The notes below the pieces were generated by a model. The model worked only from the letters and a program-made list of their open reading frames with translations, searched no databases and was not told where the DNA came from. Below are positions 8,319 through 17,581 of a stretch of DNA of 64,000 nucleotides, in pieces; position 1 is the stretch's first letter, and each line of letters starts with the position of its first letter. The translations under genes were made by a program, and so were the position numbers. This DNA is from Mediterranea sp. An20 (GTDB taxonomy: Bacteria; Bacteroidota; Bacteroidia; Bacteroidales; Bacteroidaceae), in assembly GCF_002160055.1 (NCBI RefSeq), contig NZ_NFJV01000016.1, positions 24,717 to 88,716 of the forward strand, written 5' to 3'.

Positions 8319-10313
8319 TCATTGTTTCACTTTCAGGCAAGCCTTTATGAAATAAGTAATCAGCAGTATATAGGCCAGCAAGGCTACTGCCTGCGACCAC
8401 GAATTGGCCAGCCAGGCTTCGTTAATCCAGTTGAACTCAGCAAAGCGCAGTCCGGCACTTACTACTCCCATCAAGGCTCCTCCTGCAATGAAACCTGAGG
8501 CAAGCAATGTTCCGCGTTCGCCACGCAAAGCATTCAGTTCTTTGTCTTTGGAGCGGGTAGTGACATACCAGTTAATGGCTCCTCCAACCAATAGCGGAAT
8601 GTTGAGTTCCAACGGGATAAACATGCCCAAGGCAAAGGCTAAGGCCGGGATTTTGCAGAAGTTGAGCACGATGGCCAGTACGGCTCCGATGCCATAGAGC
8701 AGCCATGGAGCCGAAATGCCACTCATCAGCGGTTCGATGACTGCTGCCATGGCGTTGGCTTGGGGAGCTGCCAGGTCGCCGCTGGTGAATCCATAGGTCT
8801 TGTTCAGGATAATCATCACTCCTCCTACGGTAGCTGCCGATACGATGGTGCCTAAAAATTTCCATGTTTCCTGCTTGGCGGGAGTGGTTCCTAGCCAATA
8901 ACCTATTTTCAGGTCGGTGATGAAACCGCCTGCCATAGAGAGTGCCGTACATACCACACCTCCCATGACCAGTGCCGCTACCATGCCGCCCGGACCTTTC
9001 AAGCCTACAGCTACCATGACTACGGAGGCCAGGATAAGTGTCATAAGCGTCATGCCGGAAACTGGGTTGGTGCCAACAATGGCAATGGCATTGGCAGCCA
9101 CAGTAGTGAAGAGAAAGGCGATGCCAGCCACCAGTAGAATAGCGACTATGGTGTGAAGCACATTGCCTTGCATGACATCGAAATAGAAAAACAGCACTAC
9201 CAGAATGAGGGTGATGATGGAACCTATGGCAATGAACTTCATGGAAAGGTCGCGTTGGGTGCGCATCATTTGTGCTTCCGCATCCGACTTGCCTTTCAAC
9301 TCTTTGGCAGCCAGTCCGACGGCACTCTTAATGATACCCCATGATTTGATGATGCCCAGGATACCCGCCATGGCTATACCGCCGATGCCGATGCTTTTGG
9401 CATAATTGTTGAAAATCTCTTCCGGACTCATGGCAGCCATGGTCTGTGTGATTTCCGGGTTCCATTGGTTCAGTACCATGTCGCCACATATCAGTGAAAG
9501 GCCGGGAATCAGTATCCACCACACGAACAGTGACCCGAAGCAGATAATGGCAGCATATTTCAGTCCAACGATATAACCCAATCCCAAGACTGCAGCACCC
9601 GTATTGACTTTGAATACCAGTTTGGCTTTGTCTGCCAGTGTTTCGCCCAACTGGCAGACGCGGGTCGTGAAGTTTTCGTTCCACAAGCCGAAAGTTGCCG
9701 TAATAAAGTCGTATAATCCGCCAATCAGTCCAGCCGTGAGCAGAGGCTTGGCCTGGTCGCCTCCTTTCTGTCCGGATACCAGAATCTGTGTCGTGGCAGT
9801 GGCTTCGGGGAAGGGATATTTGCCATGCATGTCACTTACAAAATATTTGCGGAAAGGGATGAGAAACAAGATGCCCAGTATACCACCCAATAAGGAACTG
9901 ATGAATACCTGTGCAAAAGTGACGGTCACCTCCTCGGGGTAGCGTTCCTGCAAGATGTATAACGCCGGTAGGGTGAAGATGGCGCCGGCGACAATAACGC
10001 CCGATGAAGCACCGATGGACTGGATGATGACATTCTCTCCCAGCGAATTTTTGCGCTTGGCTGCCGTAGATAATCCCACGGCTATAATGGCTATGGGGAT
10101 AGCTGCCTCAAACACTTGGCCGACCTTCAGCCCCAGGTAGGCTGCTGCGGCCGAGAAAAGAACAGCCATACAAACGCCCCACAACACAGACCAGAGGTTG
10201 ACTTCGGGGTAAGTTTTGTTCGGACTCATCAGCGGGTTGTACACTTCTCCCGGTTTCAATTCCCGGAATGCATTTTCCGGCAAGCCGGTAATGGGTTCAG
10301 ATTGTTGTTCCAT
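8319..10313 (-). CDS. OPT-family oligopeptide transporter
   Basis: A 664-aa polytopic membrane protein with about 14-16 hydrophobic segments. It opens after a short cytosolic tail with VNLWSVLWGVCMAVLFSAAA and AYLGLKVGQVFEAAIPIAI, the N-terminal signature of bacterial OPT transporters (proton-coupled uptake of small peptides or metal chelates). Other family segments: NVIIQSIGASSGVIVAGAIF and KYPFPEATATTQ. The start at 10313 (MEQQSEPITG) is chosen over the upstream extension, which carries no family residues. It is a single gene; substrate not predictable. Confidence 0.92.
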   Translation of the reverse strand: MEQQSEPITGLPENAFRELKPGEVYNPLMSPNKTYPEVNLWSVLWGVCMAVLFSAAAAYLGLKVGQVFEAAIPIAIIAVGLSTAAKRKNSLGENVIIQSIGASSGVIVAGAIFTLPALYILQERYPEEVTVTFAQVFISSLLGGILGILFLIPFRKYFVSDMHGKYPFPEATATTQILVSGQKGGDQAKPLLTAGLIGGLYDFITATFGLWNENFTTRVCQLGETLADKAKLVFKVNTGAAVLGLGYIVGLKYAAIICFGSLFVWWILIPGLSLICGDMVLNQWNPEITQTMAAMSPEEIFNNYAKSIGIGGIAMAGILGIIKSWGIIKSAVGLAAKELKGKSDAEAQMMRTQRDLSMKFIAIGSIITLILVVLFFYFDVMQGNVLHTIVAILLVAGIAFLFTTVAANAIAIVGTNPVSGMTLMTLILASVVMVAVGLKGPGGMVAALVMGGVVCTALSMAGGFITDLKIGYWLGTTPAKQETWKFLGTIVSAATVGGVMIILNKTYGFTSGDLAAPQANAMAAVIEPLMSGISAPWLLYGIGAVLAIVLNFCKIPALAFALGMFIPLELNIPLLVGGAINWYVTTRSKDKELNALRGERGTLLASGFIAGGALMGVVSAGLRFAEFNWINEAWLANSWSQAVALLAYILLITYFIKACLKVKQ

Positions 10314-10446
10314 AAAGGTAATTAAAAAAGTTTCCTCCATTGCCTTTCTTCTCCAAAGACAACGGGAGGTTTTTTCATAAGGATTGACGATTACTTCTGT
10401 TATTCTTTCTCTCTATGATATATGACGTGAGGGTAGTTGTCACTCT

Positions 10447-10839
10447 TCACTTCTTTTCTTCCATGTCTCCTTCGATGTATAGCCTCAGCATTTCTGTTTC
10501 AGCATTGGTGCGCAGGGTAATGGATTTGCGGAAATGCCCCGGATAACGTCCGGTACCGTTATAAGTCACTTTCACTGTGCCAGTTTTGCCGGGCAATACA
10601 GGCTCCTGGGTATATTCAGGCACTGTGCATCCGCATGAAGCGATGGCCTGGTGGATGACTAAGGGAGCATTGCCTACGTTGGTAAACGTGAAAGTGCACG
10701 ATACAATCGGTTTTTCTTCAGAGAATGTGCCGAAATCATGAGTCGTTTTGTCGAACTTGATTTCTGCTTTGCTTTGTGCCGAAGCATAGCTGATGCCGGC
10801 CAATAGGAAGAGCATCAGGCAGAGAATGGTCTTTTTCAT
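10447..10839 (-). CDS. DUF1573 secreted protein
   Basis: A 130-aa exported protein. A signal peptide (MKKTILCLMLFLLAGISYASA) is followed by a single DUF1573 beta-sandwich: FDKTTHDFGTF, FTFTNVGNAPLVI, ASCGCTVPEY, PGKTGTVKVTYN. This Ig-like fold is abundant in Bacteroidota and often linked to periplasmic or surface adaptors; the two cysteines in SCGC are family-conserved. The start at 10839 is set by the signal peptide. A -7 box, TATCTTTG, lies at 10875-10882 on the minus strand. It is divergent from the MATE gene. Confidence 0.88.
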   Translation of the reverse strand: MKKTILCLMLFLLAGISYASAQSKAEIKFDKTTHDFGTFSEEKPIVSCTFTFTNVGNAPLVIHQAIASCGCTVPEYTQEPVLPGKTGTVKVTYNGTGRYPGHFRKSITLRTNAETEMLRLYIEGDMEEKK

Positions 10840-10874
10840 TTTTCTTTTCCTTATTTTTTGTAAATCAATGGCCA

Positions 10875-10986
10875 CAAAGATACGTCTTTTCTGACAGATA
10901 TGGGGCAGGTGCGTGCGAAATTGTATTAATTCGACTTATTTATGGCAGGTGGCGAGGACATATTTGCAACTTTTGAGCTACCTTTG
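10875..10986. promoter_or_regulatory. Divergent -7 boxes between the DUF1573 and MATE genes
   Basis: TATCTTTG on the minus strand at 10875-10882 serves the DUF1573 gene, and TACCTTTG on the plus strand at 10979-10986 serves the MATE gene. Both match TAnnTTTG. No TTTG at the proper distance is visible for either, so only the -7 elements are claimed. Confidence 0.5.
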
Positions 10987-11093
10987 CATGACGGATATAG
11001 CAGCGCAGGCTGTTACTCCCGCAGATGCCCATACTCATTTTTTGCAGCATCGGCTTGTAACAATAAGTAGGATTATTTCTTCACATTTGAATT

Positions 11094-12464
11094 ATGAAAC
11101 ACGCCCATACCACCCAAGAGAATTTTGTACATCTGACCACCGAGCCTGTGCACCGGCTTGTCATGTCGCTGGCCGTACCTACTATTATCAGTATGCTGGT
11201 GACTTCTTTTTATAATATGGCAGACACATATTTTGTGGGTAAAATCAATACCCAATCCACGGCGGCGGTAGGAGTGGTGTTTTCGTTCATGACTATTGTA
11301 CAAGCTATCGGATTTTTCTTTGGTCATGGGTCAGGCAATTACATTTCCCGCCGCTTGGGCGCGCAGGATACTGCCAATGCAGAGAAAATGGCAGCCACAG
11401 GTTTCTTTCTGGCATTCTTTTTCGGATTGCTGTTGTCGGTAGTAGGGCTTATGTTTCTTACTCCGCTTTCGATCTTGTTGGGTTCTACGCCTACGATTTT
11501 GCCCTATACAGAGCGCTATTTAGGAGTTATCCTTCTTGGTGCTCCCTTTATGACAGCCTCGTTGGTACTGAACAATCAGATGCGTTTTCAAGGTAATGCA
11601 GCTTATGCGATGGTGGGCATCGTGTCGGGGGCGGTGATTAATGTGGTACTGGATCCTCTTTTGATTTTTGGTTTGGATATGGGTATTTCGGGCGCAGCCT
11701 GGGCCACAGCCATCAGCCAGTTATGCAGTTTTATTTTGCTGCTTTTCATGGTTAGGCGCGGGGGGAATATCCGTATCCGTTTCCGCAATTTTACACCCAC
11801 CTTTTCATTTATCAAAGAAATTGTCGGGGGAGGGACCCCGTCGCTGGCCCGTCAGGGGTTGGCCAGTGTTTCTACCATGCTGCTTAATCTGGCTGCCGGT
11901 GTGTATGGTGACGCGGCTATTGCTGGCATGAGCATTGTGTCGCGTATTGGCATGTTTATCAATTCATTCCTTATAGGTTTTGGACAAGGCTTTCAGCCAG
12001 TGTGCGGCTTTAACTACGGGGCAGGACTTTATGCCCGTGTCCGACAGGGGTTCTGGTTTTGCGTAAAGGTAGGCTTTGTGTTTTTGCTTGTTTTTGCAGT
12101 GGCTTGTTTTGGGTATGCCGAGCAAGTGGTAGAGCTTTTCCGGAAGGGAGACCCTGCAGTAGTGGCTACAGGAGCGGCTGCCTTGCGTTGGCAGCTGGTT
12201 ACTTATCCGTTAGGCGCTTGGATTATTGTGAGCAACATGATGCTTCAGACTATCCGTAAACCAGTGCGAGCCACAGTTCTTTCTTCGGCACGTCAGGGAT
12301 TGTTCTTTGTACCTCTCATTTTTATTCTTCCTCATTTCCTGGGTCTGCAGGGAGTGGAAATGTGTCAGGCGGTGTCTGATATGTTTACTTTCGTATTGGC
12401 TATCCCTTTGACGTGTGGAGTGCTGGCTGAAATGAAGCGTAAGGAAATGGAGCCAATTCAATAG
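11094..12464 (+). CDS. MATE-family multidrug/sodium antiporter
   Basis: A 456-aa inner-membrane protein with twelve predicted helices in two halves. It opens with LTTEPVHRLVMSLAVPTIISMLVTSF, the typical MATE start, and has FGHGSGNYISRRLGAQD in the first half and FGQGFQPVCGFNYGAG in the second. MATE pumps export cationic drugs or metabolites in exchange for Na+ or H+. The 3' end overlaps the convergent nrdG by 65 bp. Exact substrate unknown. Confidence 0.93.
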   Translation: MKHAHTTQENFVHLTTEPVHRLVMSLAVPTIISMLVTSFYNMADTYFVGKINTQSTAAVGVVFSFMTIVQAIGFFFGHGSGNYISRRLGAQDTANAEKMAATGFFLAFFFGLLLSVVGLMFLTPLSILLGSTPTILPYTERYLGVILLGAPFMTASLVLNNQMRFQGNAAYAMVGIVSGAVINVVLDPLLIFGLDMGISGAAWATAISQLCSFILLLFMVRRGGNIRIRFRNFTPTFSFIKEIVGGGTPSLARQGLASVSTMLLNLAAGVYGDAAIAGMSIVSRIGMFINSFLIGFGQGFQPVCGFNYGAGLYARVRQGFWFCVKVGFVFLLVFAVACFGYAEQVVELFRKGDPAVVATGAAALRWQLVTYPLGAWIIVSNMMLQTIRKPVRATVLSSARQGLFFVPLIFILPHFLGLQGVEMCQAVSDMFTFVLAIPLTCGVLAEMKRKEMEPIQ

Positions 12465-12936
12465 CTTTTTGCGCGTCCAGCGAGGCGGGTACATTAATAA
12501 TCCGTTGGTTGCTGCTCCCTCGGAAATGCAGACTTTCGTTGCGAAGGGATTGTATGAACTTGCCATCTACCAGTACGTCAAGGTAGGGGAGCAGGGCTGC
12601 TTGCCGTGGATTCTGCAGGATGCTTTCAAAATTATATCCTGTGTAACACCAAATGTTTTTACGGCTTTCCCGGCGGATTTCTCTTGCCAGTTCGCCGAAG
12701 CCTTCGGGTTGCATCAGGGGATCCCCTCCGCTGAAAGTTACATCAGCAAATGGGTCGTCTAAAATGCGTCGTAGGATGTCGTCCGTATCCATCAGGTGCC
12801 CATTTGCCTGATTCCACGACTGCGGATTGTGACACCCGGGACAGTGATGCGGGCAGCCTGCGGCATAGATGGTAGTGCGCAGGCCAGGCCCGTCCACCGT
12901 GGTGTCTTCTATGATGTCAAGGATGTAAAGCTGCAT
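12400..12936 (-). CDS. nrdG: Anaerobic ribonucleotide reductase activating protein
   Basis: A 178-aa radical-SAM activase that installs the glycyl radical on NrdD. The [4Fe-4S] motif is in GCPHHCPGCHNP (CxxHCPGC, a NrdG-type variant of CxxxCxxC) near residue 28. TFSGGDPLMQP follows as the SAM-binding GGDP segment, then YTGYNFE and DVLVDGKF. It starts 9 bp after nrdD, so the pair is an operon. It is slightly longer than E. coli NrdG (154 aa), and its last ~20 codons run into the convergent MATE gene. Confidence 0.95.
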   Translation of the reverse strand: MQLYILDIIEDTTVDGPGLRTTIYAAGCPHHCPGCHNPQSWNQANGHLMDTDDILRRILDDPFADVTFSGGDPLMQPEGFGELAREIRRESRKNIWCYTGYNFESILQNPRQAALLPYLDVLVDGKFIQSLRNESLHFRGSSNQRIINVPASLDAQKAIELAPFPYASFQPALHTSKG

Positions 12937-12945
12937 GAGAGTTTA

Positions 12946-15153
12946 TCAGTTGTGCAGAGTGCGGTCGTTCAGCTCTGCCAGTTTAGCTCTGTTCCACCGG
13001 TCAGTTGTTCCGACCAGGTATCCGGTGATGCGTTGCAGCCGGTCAATATGCTTGCTTCCGCATTGCGGGCAAACATCCATTTGCGAGGCTGCATTTTCAT
13101 AGCCACAATCCATGCAGCGGTTACGGTTATGGTTTACTGAGCCGTATCCTATGTTATAGTAATCCATCATATCTACAATACGCATAATGGCTTCGGGGTT
13201 ATGGGTAGCATCACCGTCTATCTCTACATAGAAGATATGCCCTCCCCGTGTAAGGTCGTGGTAGGGGGCTTCAATCTCGGCCTTGTGGCGTGCACTGCAT
13301 TTGTAATATACCGGTACATGGTTGGAGTTCGTGTAATATTCCCGGTCGGTAATGCCGGGCAGAATGCCGAACTGCTTGCGGTCTATGCGGGTGAATTTGC
13401 CAGACAGTCCCTCTGCCGGTGTAGCCAGAATGCTGTAGTTGTGTTGGTAGCGTTCTGAGAATTGATTGGCGCTGTCGCGCATATACGTCACGATGCGCAA
13501 TCCTAATTGTTGCGCTTCCTCTGATTCTCCATGATGCTTACCGATGAGGGCAACCAGACACTCTGCCAAACCGATGAATCCGATGCCTAAGGTTCCTTGA
13601 TTGATAACCGATTCGATGGAATCGTTGGGAGTCAGTCCTTCGCATCCGGTCCATAAGGTTGACATCAGCAGAGGAAATTGTTTTGCCCGGGCTGTTTTTT
13701 GAAATTCCATTCGCTCATGCAACTGGAGGGCGGTGATTTCCAGCATGTCGTGCAGTCGCTCAAAAAAGCGGGTGATACGTGAATCTTTGTCAGGAATATC
13801 CATACATTCAATGGCCAGTCGAACGATATTGATGGTAGAGAATGACAAGTTGCCCCGGCTTATAGAGGTTTTAGGTCCGAAGCGATTCTCGAATACGCGG
13901 GTGCGACACCCCATTGTAGCTACTTCATGCAGGTAGCGGTGCGGGTCGTTGGCCTGCCAGTCTTCACTTTGGTTAAATGTCGCATCTAAGTTCAGGAAGT
14001 TTGGGAAGAAGCGGCGTGCGGTAACTTGGCAGGCCAGTTTGTAAAGGTCATAATTCCTGTCTTCCGGCAGGTAGCTGATACCGCGTTTCTTTTTCCATAT
14101 CTGAATAGGGAAAATAGCAGTTTCTCCATTTCCTACGCCCCGGTAGGTACTGTTCAATAGTTCGCGGATAACGCACCGTCCCTCAGCCGAAGTGTCTGTG
14201 CCATAGTTGATGGAGCTGAATACCACCTGATTGCCTCCTCGTGAGTGAATGGTATTCATATTGTGGATGAAAGCTTCCATGGCTTGATGTACACGGGCAA
14301 CGGTCTGATTAATTGCATGCTGTTTCAGGCGTTCCTGTCCAGTTAGTCCGTCCAGGTTGCGGACCAGGTAGTCGTCTATTTCCTGCTGATACAGCTGTGA
14401 GAGGTCTTGCCCATAAAGTTCTTCCAGCTTTTTGACTTCTTCTATGTAGCTTTGGCGCACATAAGGTGCCAGGTAAAAATCAAAAGCAGGTATGGCTTGT
14501 CCACCATGCATTTCGTTCTGGGCGGTTTCCAGCGAGATGCAAGCCAACACACTGGCAGTTTCAATTCGTTTGGCAGGACGTGACTCGCCATGACCGGCGG
14601 AGAATCCTTGCCTTAGAATCTTGTCCAGCGGATGTTGTACACAAGTTAGGCTTTTGGTCGGATAATAATCTTTATCATGTATATGCAGGTAGTTGTGTGT
14701 TACTGCCTGTTTTACTTCTTCGCTCAGCAAATAGTCGTCCACAAAAGGCTTAGTGGTTTCGCTGGCAAATTTCATCATCATGCCGGCAGGAGTGTCAGCA
14801 TTCATGTTGGCGTTCTCCCGGGTGATGTCATTCGACTTTATGTTAATGATTTCCAAAAACACATCCCGTGTCTTGGCTTTGCGGGCTATGCTGCGTTGAT
14901 TGCGGTAGGCAATGTATTTCTGAGCTACATCCTTGCGGCTGCTTTCCATTAGTTCCAGTTCCACCTGATCCTGTATTTCCTCTACTGTCATTTGTGTTTT
15001 TCCTTTGAAGGCTATGCGGTCTGTAATCTGGCGGATAAGGGCATGGTCTTCTCCTTTATCTGTGTGTAGCATGGCTTTGCGTATAGCTGTAGAAATCTTT
15101 TCTTCGTTGAATCCTACGATGCGTCCGTCACGTTTAATAACTGTTTGTATCAT
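12946..15153 (-). CDS. nrdD: Anaerobic ribonucleoside-triphosphate reductase
   Basis: A 735-aa class III ribonucleotide reductase that makes dNTPs under anoxia using formate and a glycyl radical. It has an N-terminal ATP-cone (TVIKRDGRIVGFNEEKISTA), a central 10-strand barrel, and C-terminal zinc cysteines in CMDCGYEN and VCPQCGS. The radical glycine is in RITGYLVGT near residue 713. The start at 15153 (MIQTVIKRDG) fits the ATP-cone; the longer version adds only an unrelated leader. A -7 box TAACTTTG lies at 15202-15209 on the minus strand. Confidence 0.97.
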   Translation of the reverse strand: MIQTVIKRDGRIVGFNEEKISTAIRKAMLHTDKGEDHALIRQITDRIAFKGKTQMTVEEIQDQVELELMESSRKDVAQKYIAYRNQRSIARKAKTRDVFLEIINIKSNDITRENANMNADTPAGMMMKFASETTKPFVDDYLLSEEVKQAVTHNYLHIHDKDYYPTKSLTCVQHPLDKILRQGFSAGHGESRPAKRIETASVLACISLETAQNEMHGGQAIPAFDFYLAPYVRQSYIEEVKKLEELYGQDLSQLYQQEIDDYLVRNLDGLTGQERLKQHAINQTVARVHQAMEAFIHNMNTIHSRGGNQVVFSSINYGTDTSAEGRCVIRELLNSTYRGVGNGETAIFPIQIWKKKRGISYLPEDRNYDLYKLACQVTARRFFPNFLNLDATFNQSEDWQANDPHRYLHEVATMGCRTRVFENRFGPKTSISRGNLSFSTINIVRLAIECMDIPDKDSRITRFFERLHDMLEITALQLHERMEFQKTARAKQFPLLMSTLWTGCEGLTPNDSIESVINQGTLGIGFIGLAECLVALIGKHHGESEEAQQLGLRIVTYMRDSANQFSERYQHNYSILATPAEGLSGKFTRIDRKQFGILPGITDREYYTNSNHVPVYYKCSARHKAEIEAPYHDLTRGGHIFYVEIDGDATHNPEAIMRIVDMMDYYNIGYGSVNHNRNRCMDCGYENAASQMDVCPQCGSKHIDRLQRITGYLVGTTDRWNRAKLAELNDRTLHN

Positions 15154-15460
15154 AGAAATAATCTTTTTGAATTGTATGAGTTCTTGTTGAGATTGCAGCT
15201 GCAAAGTTATTTGAATTAATTGTATGTTTTCTATTTTAGATAACTTTTTGTCTGTTAAATATCGTTTCTTATTTGCTAATCAATTAGTTGTTTATCAGTT
15301 TTGGAAAACTTTTGTTTACGTCGTATTATTATATTTGTCTGTTATGGAATATTTGTTGTGCTGTTAGATGGGAATAATATCTGCTATATGGATGGTATAT
15401 ATAGAAAAAATCCGCACCGGTTAAGATGCGGATTCTTTGGGTAACAAGTAACGTATTCTG
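15154..15460. other. Intergenic gap nrdD/tlpA-like
   Basis: About 300 bp of AT-rich sequence. It holds the minus-strand -7 element TAACTTTG (15202-15209) for nrdD and, at its left-reading end, the terminator of the thioredoxin gene (15405-15434). No open frame or repeat was recognised. Confidence 0.6.
15405..15434 (-). terminator. Terminator of the TlpA-like gene
   Basis: AATCCGCA (15409-15416) pairs with TGCGGATT (15427-15434). On the minus strand the stem is followed by TTTTTTC, a standard intrinsic terminator just past the stop at 15461. Confidence 0.8.
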
Positions 15461-16558
15461 TTATTTCAGTGCTTCGGCAATCTTTTCTTGCAGTTCTTCT
15501 CCATGCAGACCGCGTGCCAGGATGGTGCCTTCGCCATCTACCAGAACGGTGTGGGGAATGCTGCTTACGGCATAGAGTTTGGCACCTTCGCAATCCCAAT
15601 ATTTCAGGTCGGACATTTGCGGCCATGTGATTTTCAATTGTTTGATGCCGTTTTTCCATGCCTCGGCGTCACGGTCCAGAGAAACACCGACAATCTCAAA
15701 ACCTTTGTTCTTATATTTCTTGTAAGCTTCTACCAGATTGGGCATTTCGCGGCGGCAGGGACCACACCAGCTGGCCCAGAAGTCAATGAGTGTAACCTTG
15801 CCTTTACCTACATAATCCGACAGTTTTACCGCCTTTCCGTCCGGAGTCTGCATTTCAAAGTCGGTGAATTTCTGTCCTACGGCCGTAGCTTTCATCTTTT
15901 CTACATTGTCTTTGATGCGGATGATGGTTTCGTCGTTGGCGTATGCTGCCGGGATTTGTGCCATCAGCGGGTCAAGGTCTTCCACGTCCATGTAGTAGAA
16001 GTTTTGCTTTAGCAGATAGATGCCAGCTGCGTTTGTGATGTTGTTAGTGATACCTTCTTTCATAACGCCCATCATTTTTTCTTCCGTCGCCTCAATGTTC
16101 TTGCTGGCTTCTTCGCGCTGTTCGTCAGTCAGCGTGGAATCTGACAAGCTCTTGTAGATGGCAGACATTTGTTTGGTCAACTCATTCACTTGAGCACGGA
16201 TGACCTGATAGGCATCATTCGTTGGAGTTCCGGTTGCTGCATCGTCATTTGTCGACAAATGGATCTGGATATTTCCGTTTTCTAAGAAGAAGTCCATAGC
16301 CAAGCTGTTTTCTCCAGATTTGTAAGTCAGGTAACGTACATCTGCCAGAGAGTCAGCTTTAGTACCTTTAAACTGAAATTCTCCGTTGGTAATTACGGCA
16401 GAGTCCAGTTTTACCAGTTGGCGTCCTTCGCGTGCTTGCATGTAGACGGTATCTCCGTCTGCTGCGCCTTCTACGCTGCCTTTCACTGTGTAACCTTGGT
16501 TCCCGCTACATGCAGCCAGTAAAGCTGCGGTAGCCAGTAAGTAAGTAAACTTTTTCAT
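15461..16558 (-). CDS. TlpA-like thioredoxin lipoprotein with DUF4369 N-domain
   Basis: A 365-aa lipoprotein. The signal MKKFTYLLATAALLAAC places the lipobox Cys at residue 17. An N-terminal DUF4369-like beta domain (VKGSVEGAADGDTVYM, LVKLDSAVITNGEFQFKG) and a helical middle are followed by an AhpC/TSA-type thioredoxin domain with the redox motif WASWCGPCRREM near residue 260 and the cis-proline segment SSIPHTVLVD. Such proteins act as periplasmic thiol-disulfide reductases in Bacteroidota. A -7 box TATCTTTG is at 16595-16602 (minus). Confidence 0.93.
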   Translation of the reverse strand: MKKFTYLLATAALLAACSGNQGYTVKGSVEGAADGDTVYMQAREGRQLVKLDSAVITNGEFQFKGTKADSLADVRYLTYKSGENSLAMDFFLENGNIQIHLSTNDDAATGTPTNDAYQVIRAQVNELTKQMSAIYKSLSDSTLTDEQREEASKNIEATEEKMMGVMKEGITNNITNAAGIYLLKQNFYYMDVEDLDPLMAQIPAAYANDETIIRIKDNVEKMKATAVGQKFTDFEMQTPDGKAVKLSDYVGKGKVTLIDFWASWCGPCRREMPNLVEAYKKYKNKGFEIVGVSLDRDAEAWKNGIKQLKITWPQMSDLKYWDCEGAKLYAVSSIPHTVLVDGEGTILARGLHGEELQEKIAEALK

Positions 16559-16594
16559 TATTATTCCTTTTTAAGTTGGTGATTTTTACGGTTG

Positions 16595-16602
16595 CAAAGA
16601 TA
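16595..16602 (-). promoter_or_regulatory. -7 element of the TlpA-like gene
   Basis: TATCTTTG on the minus strand, 37 bp upstream of the start codon, matches TAnnTTTG. No clear -33 TTTG. It abuts the rpsP terminator. Confidence 0.5.
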
Positions 16603-16608
16603 GCAATA

Positions 16609-16643
16609 AAAAATCCCCTTCACCATAGGCGAAGAGGATTTTA
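16609..16643 (-). terminator. rpsP terminator
   Basis: AAAATCCTCTTC pairs with GAAGGGGATTTT through 12 bp including one G-U. On the minus strand the stem runs into a T-tract. It lies between the rpsP stop and the promoter of the next gene. Confidence 0.8.
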
Positions 16644-16678
16644 TAGTTTTAATCCCATTTTTTAATGATGCACCGTTT

Positions 16679-17230
16679 TTATTCGGCAGCATTTTCGGCA
16701 GCAGGCGCCTCAGCACCCTCAGCACCTTCTTCCGTAGCAGGTGCTTCGGCAGCAGCTTTGGCTGCTTCTTCTGCAGCTTTCTTTTCAGCCAAGGCTTTAG
16801 CCTTTTCTTCGTTTACTTTCTTTTCGGCTTCCAGACGTGCTTTAGCTATTTCTTTCTTAGCCTCTTCGTCTTTAGCTTTCAGGGCAGCCAAACCGTTCTG
16901 CTTGTTGTTCTTCCAAGCCTGGAATTTAGTTTCGGCTTCAGCTTCACCGAAAGCGCCTTTTGCAACGCCTCCCAACAGGTGTTTCTTCATATAGACACCT
17001 TCGCGGGAAAGAATGTTCCGAACCGTGTCAGTGGGCTGAGCTCCCGTCATCACCCATTTCAATGCACGGTCAAAGTTCAAATCTACTGTGGCAGGATTGG
17101 TGTTGGGGTTGTAGGTACCAATCTTTTCAATAAAACGACCATCACGTGGTGCTTTTGCGTCGGCAATTACGATGGAGTAGAAAGCGTAGCTTTTGCGTCC
17201 ATGTCTTTGCAATCTGATTTTTGTTGCCAT
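16679..17230 (-). CDS. rpsP: 30S ribosomal protein S16 with long Ala/Glu/Lys tail
   Basis: A 183-aa protein. Residues 1-~85 are the S16 core ([18 protein letters not shown], DSRs replaced by [19 protein letters not shown]). The remaining ~95 residues are a highly charged, alanine-rich tail ([20 protein letters not shown]). E. coli S16 is only ~82 aa; the extension is typical of Bacteroidota. It binds 16S rRNA in 30S assembly. It is monocistronic, with a perfect Bacteroides promoter upstream and a terminator downstream. Confidence 0.97.
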   Translation of the reverse strand: MATKIRLQRHGRKSYAFYSIVIADAKAPRDGRFIEKIGTYNPNTNPATVDLNFDRALKWVMTGAQPTDTVRNILSREGVYMKKHLLGGVAKGAFGEAEAETKFQAWKNNKQNGLAALKAKDEEAKKEIAKARLEAEKKVNEEKAKALAEKKAAEEAAKAAAEAPATEEGAEGAEAPAAENAAE

Positions 17231-17292
17231 TGGATAAAAAATAGTATTTAGTTAATGATTTGAATAATGCTACTAACTCGTAATAGCGGGCG

Positions 17293-17324
17293 CAAAGGTA
17301 ATGATTTTCTTTCAATCAGCCAAA
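17293..17324 (-). promoter_or_regulatory. rpsP: rpsP promoter
   Basis: On the minus strand, TTTG (17321-17324), a 20-bp spacer and TACCTTTG (17293-17300) form a complete Bacteroidota promoter. Confidence 0.8.
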
Positions 17325-17349
17325 AAGCGTAGAATATATTTTGTCGAGA

Positions 17350-17445
17350 AAAGACACTTTGGCTGCTAACCTCAGGTTTATGACTGTAACTGTGACTTTG
17401 AGCGTCGTAACCCTTAACTTGAGGCTGCTAATGTGTAGGGACACG
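17350..17445 (+). repeat. Degenerate ~21-bp tandem repeat, second family
   Basis: Four related units spaced 20-22 bp apart contain GCTGCTAACC, GACTGTAACT, GCGTCGTAACC and GCTGCTAATG, each preceded by CTTTG or CTTGAG. On the opposite strand the repeat at 59454-59520 shows the same ACTTGAGCGGCGTAA theme. Much decayed. Confidence 0.55.
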
Positions 17446-17581
17446 ATTTCTGGTCGTTAACCTAATGATAACACAACCTTAACCTGCTGCCTTTGCGACT
17501 CTCTCTATCTTTGCAGTGTCGGAAAGACAAAGAATAACAAGAAACCAAAATTACAAATGACTCATTAAAACATTAATCGTT

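Larger units (their letters stand above)
17231..17581. other. Intergenic region rpsP/DUF3836 with promoters and a ~21-bp repeat
   Basis: A gap of 351 bp between divergent genes. It holds the rpsP promoter (17293-17324, minus), a degenerate ~21-bp repeat tract (about 17350-17445) and a plus-strand -7 box TATCTTTG at 17506-17513 for the next gene. No coding frame was seen. Confidence 0.6.
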
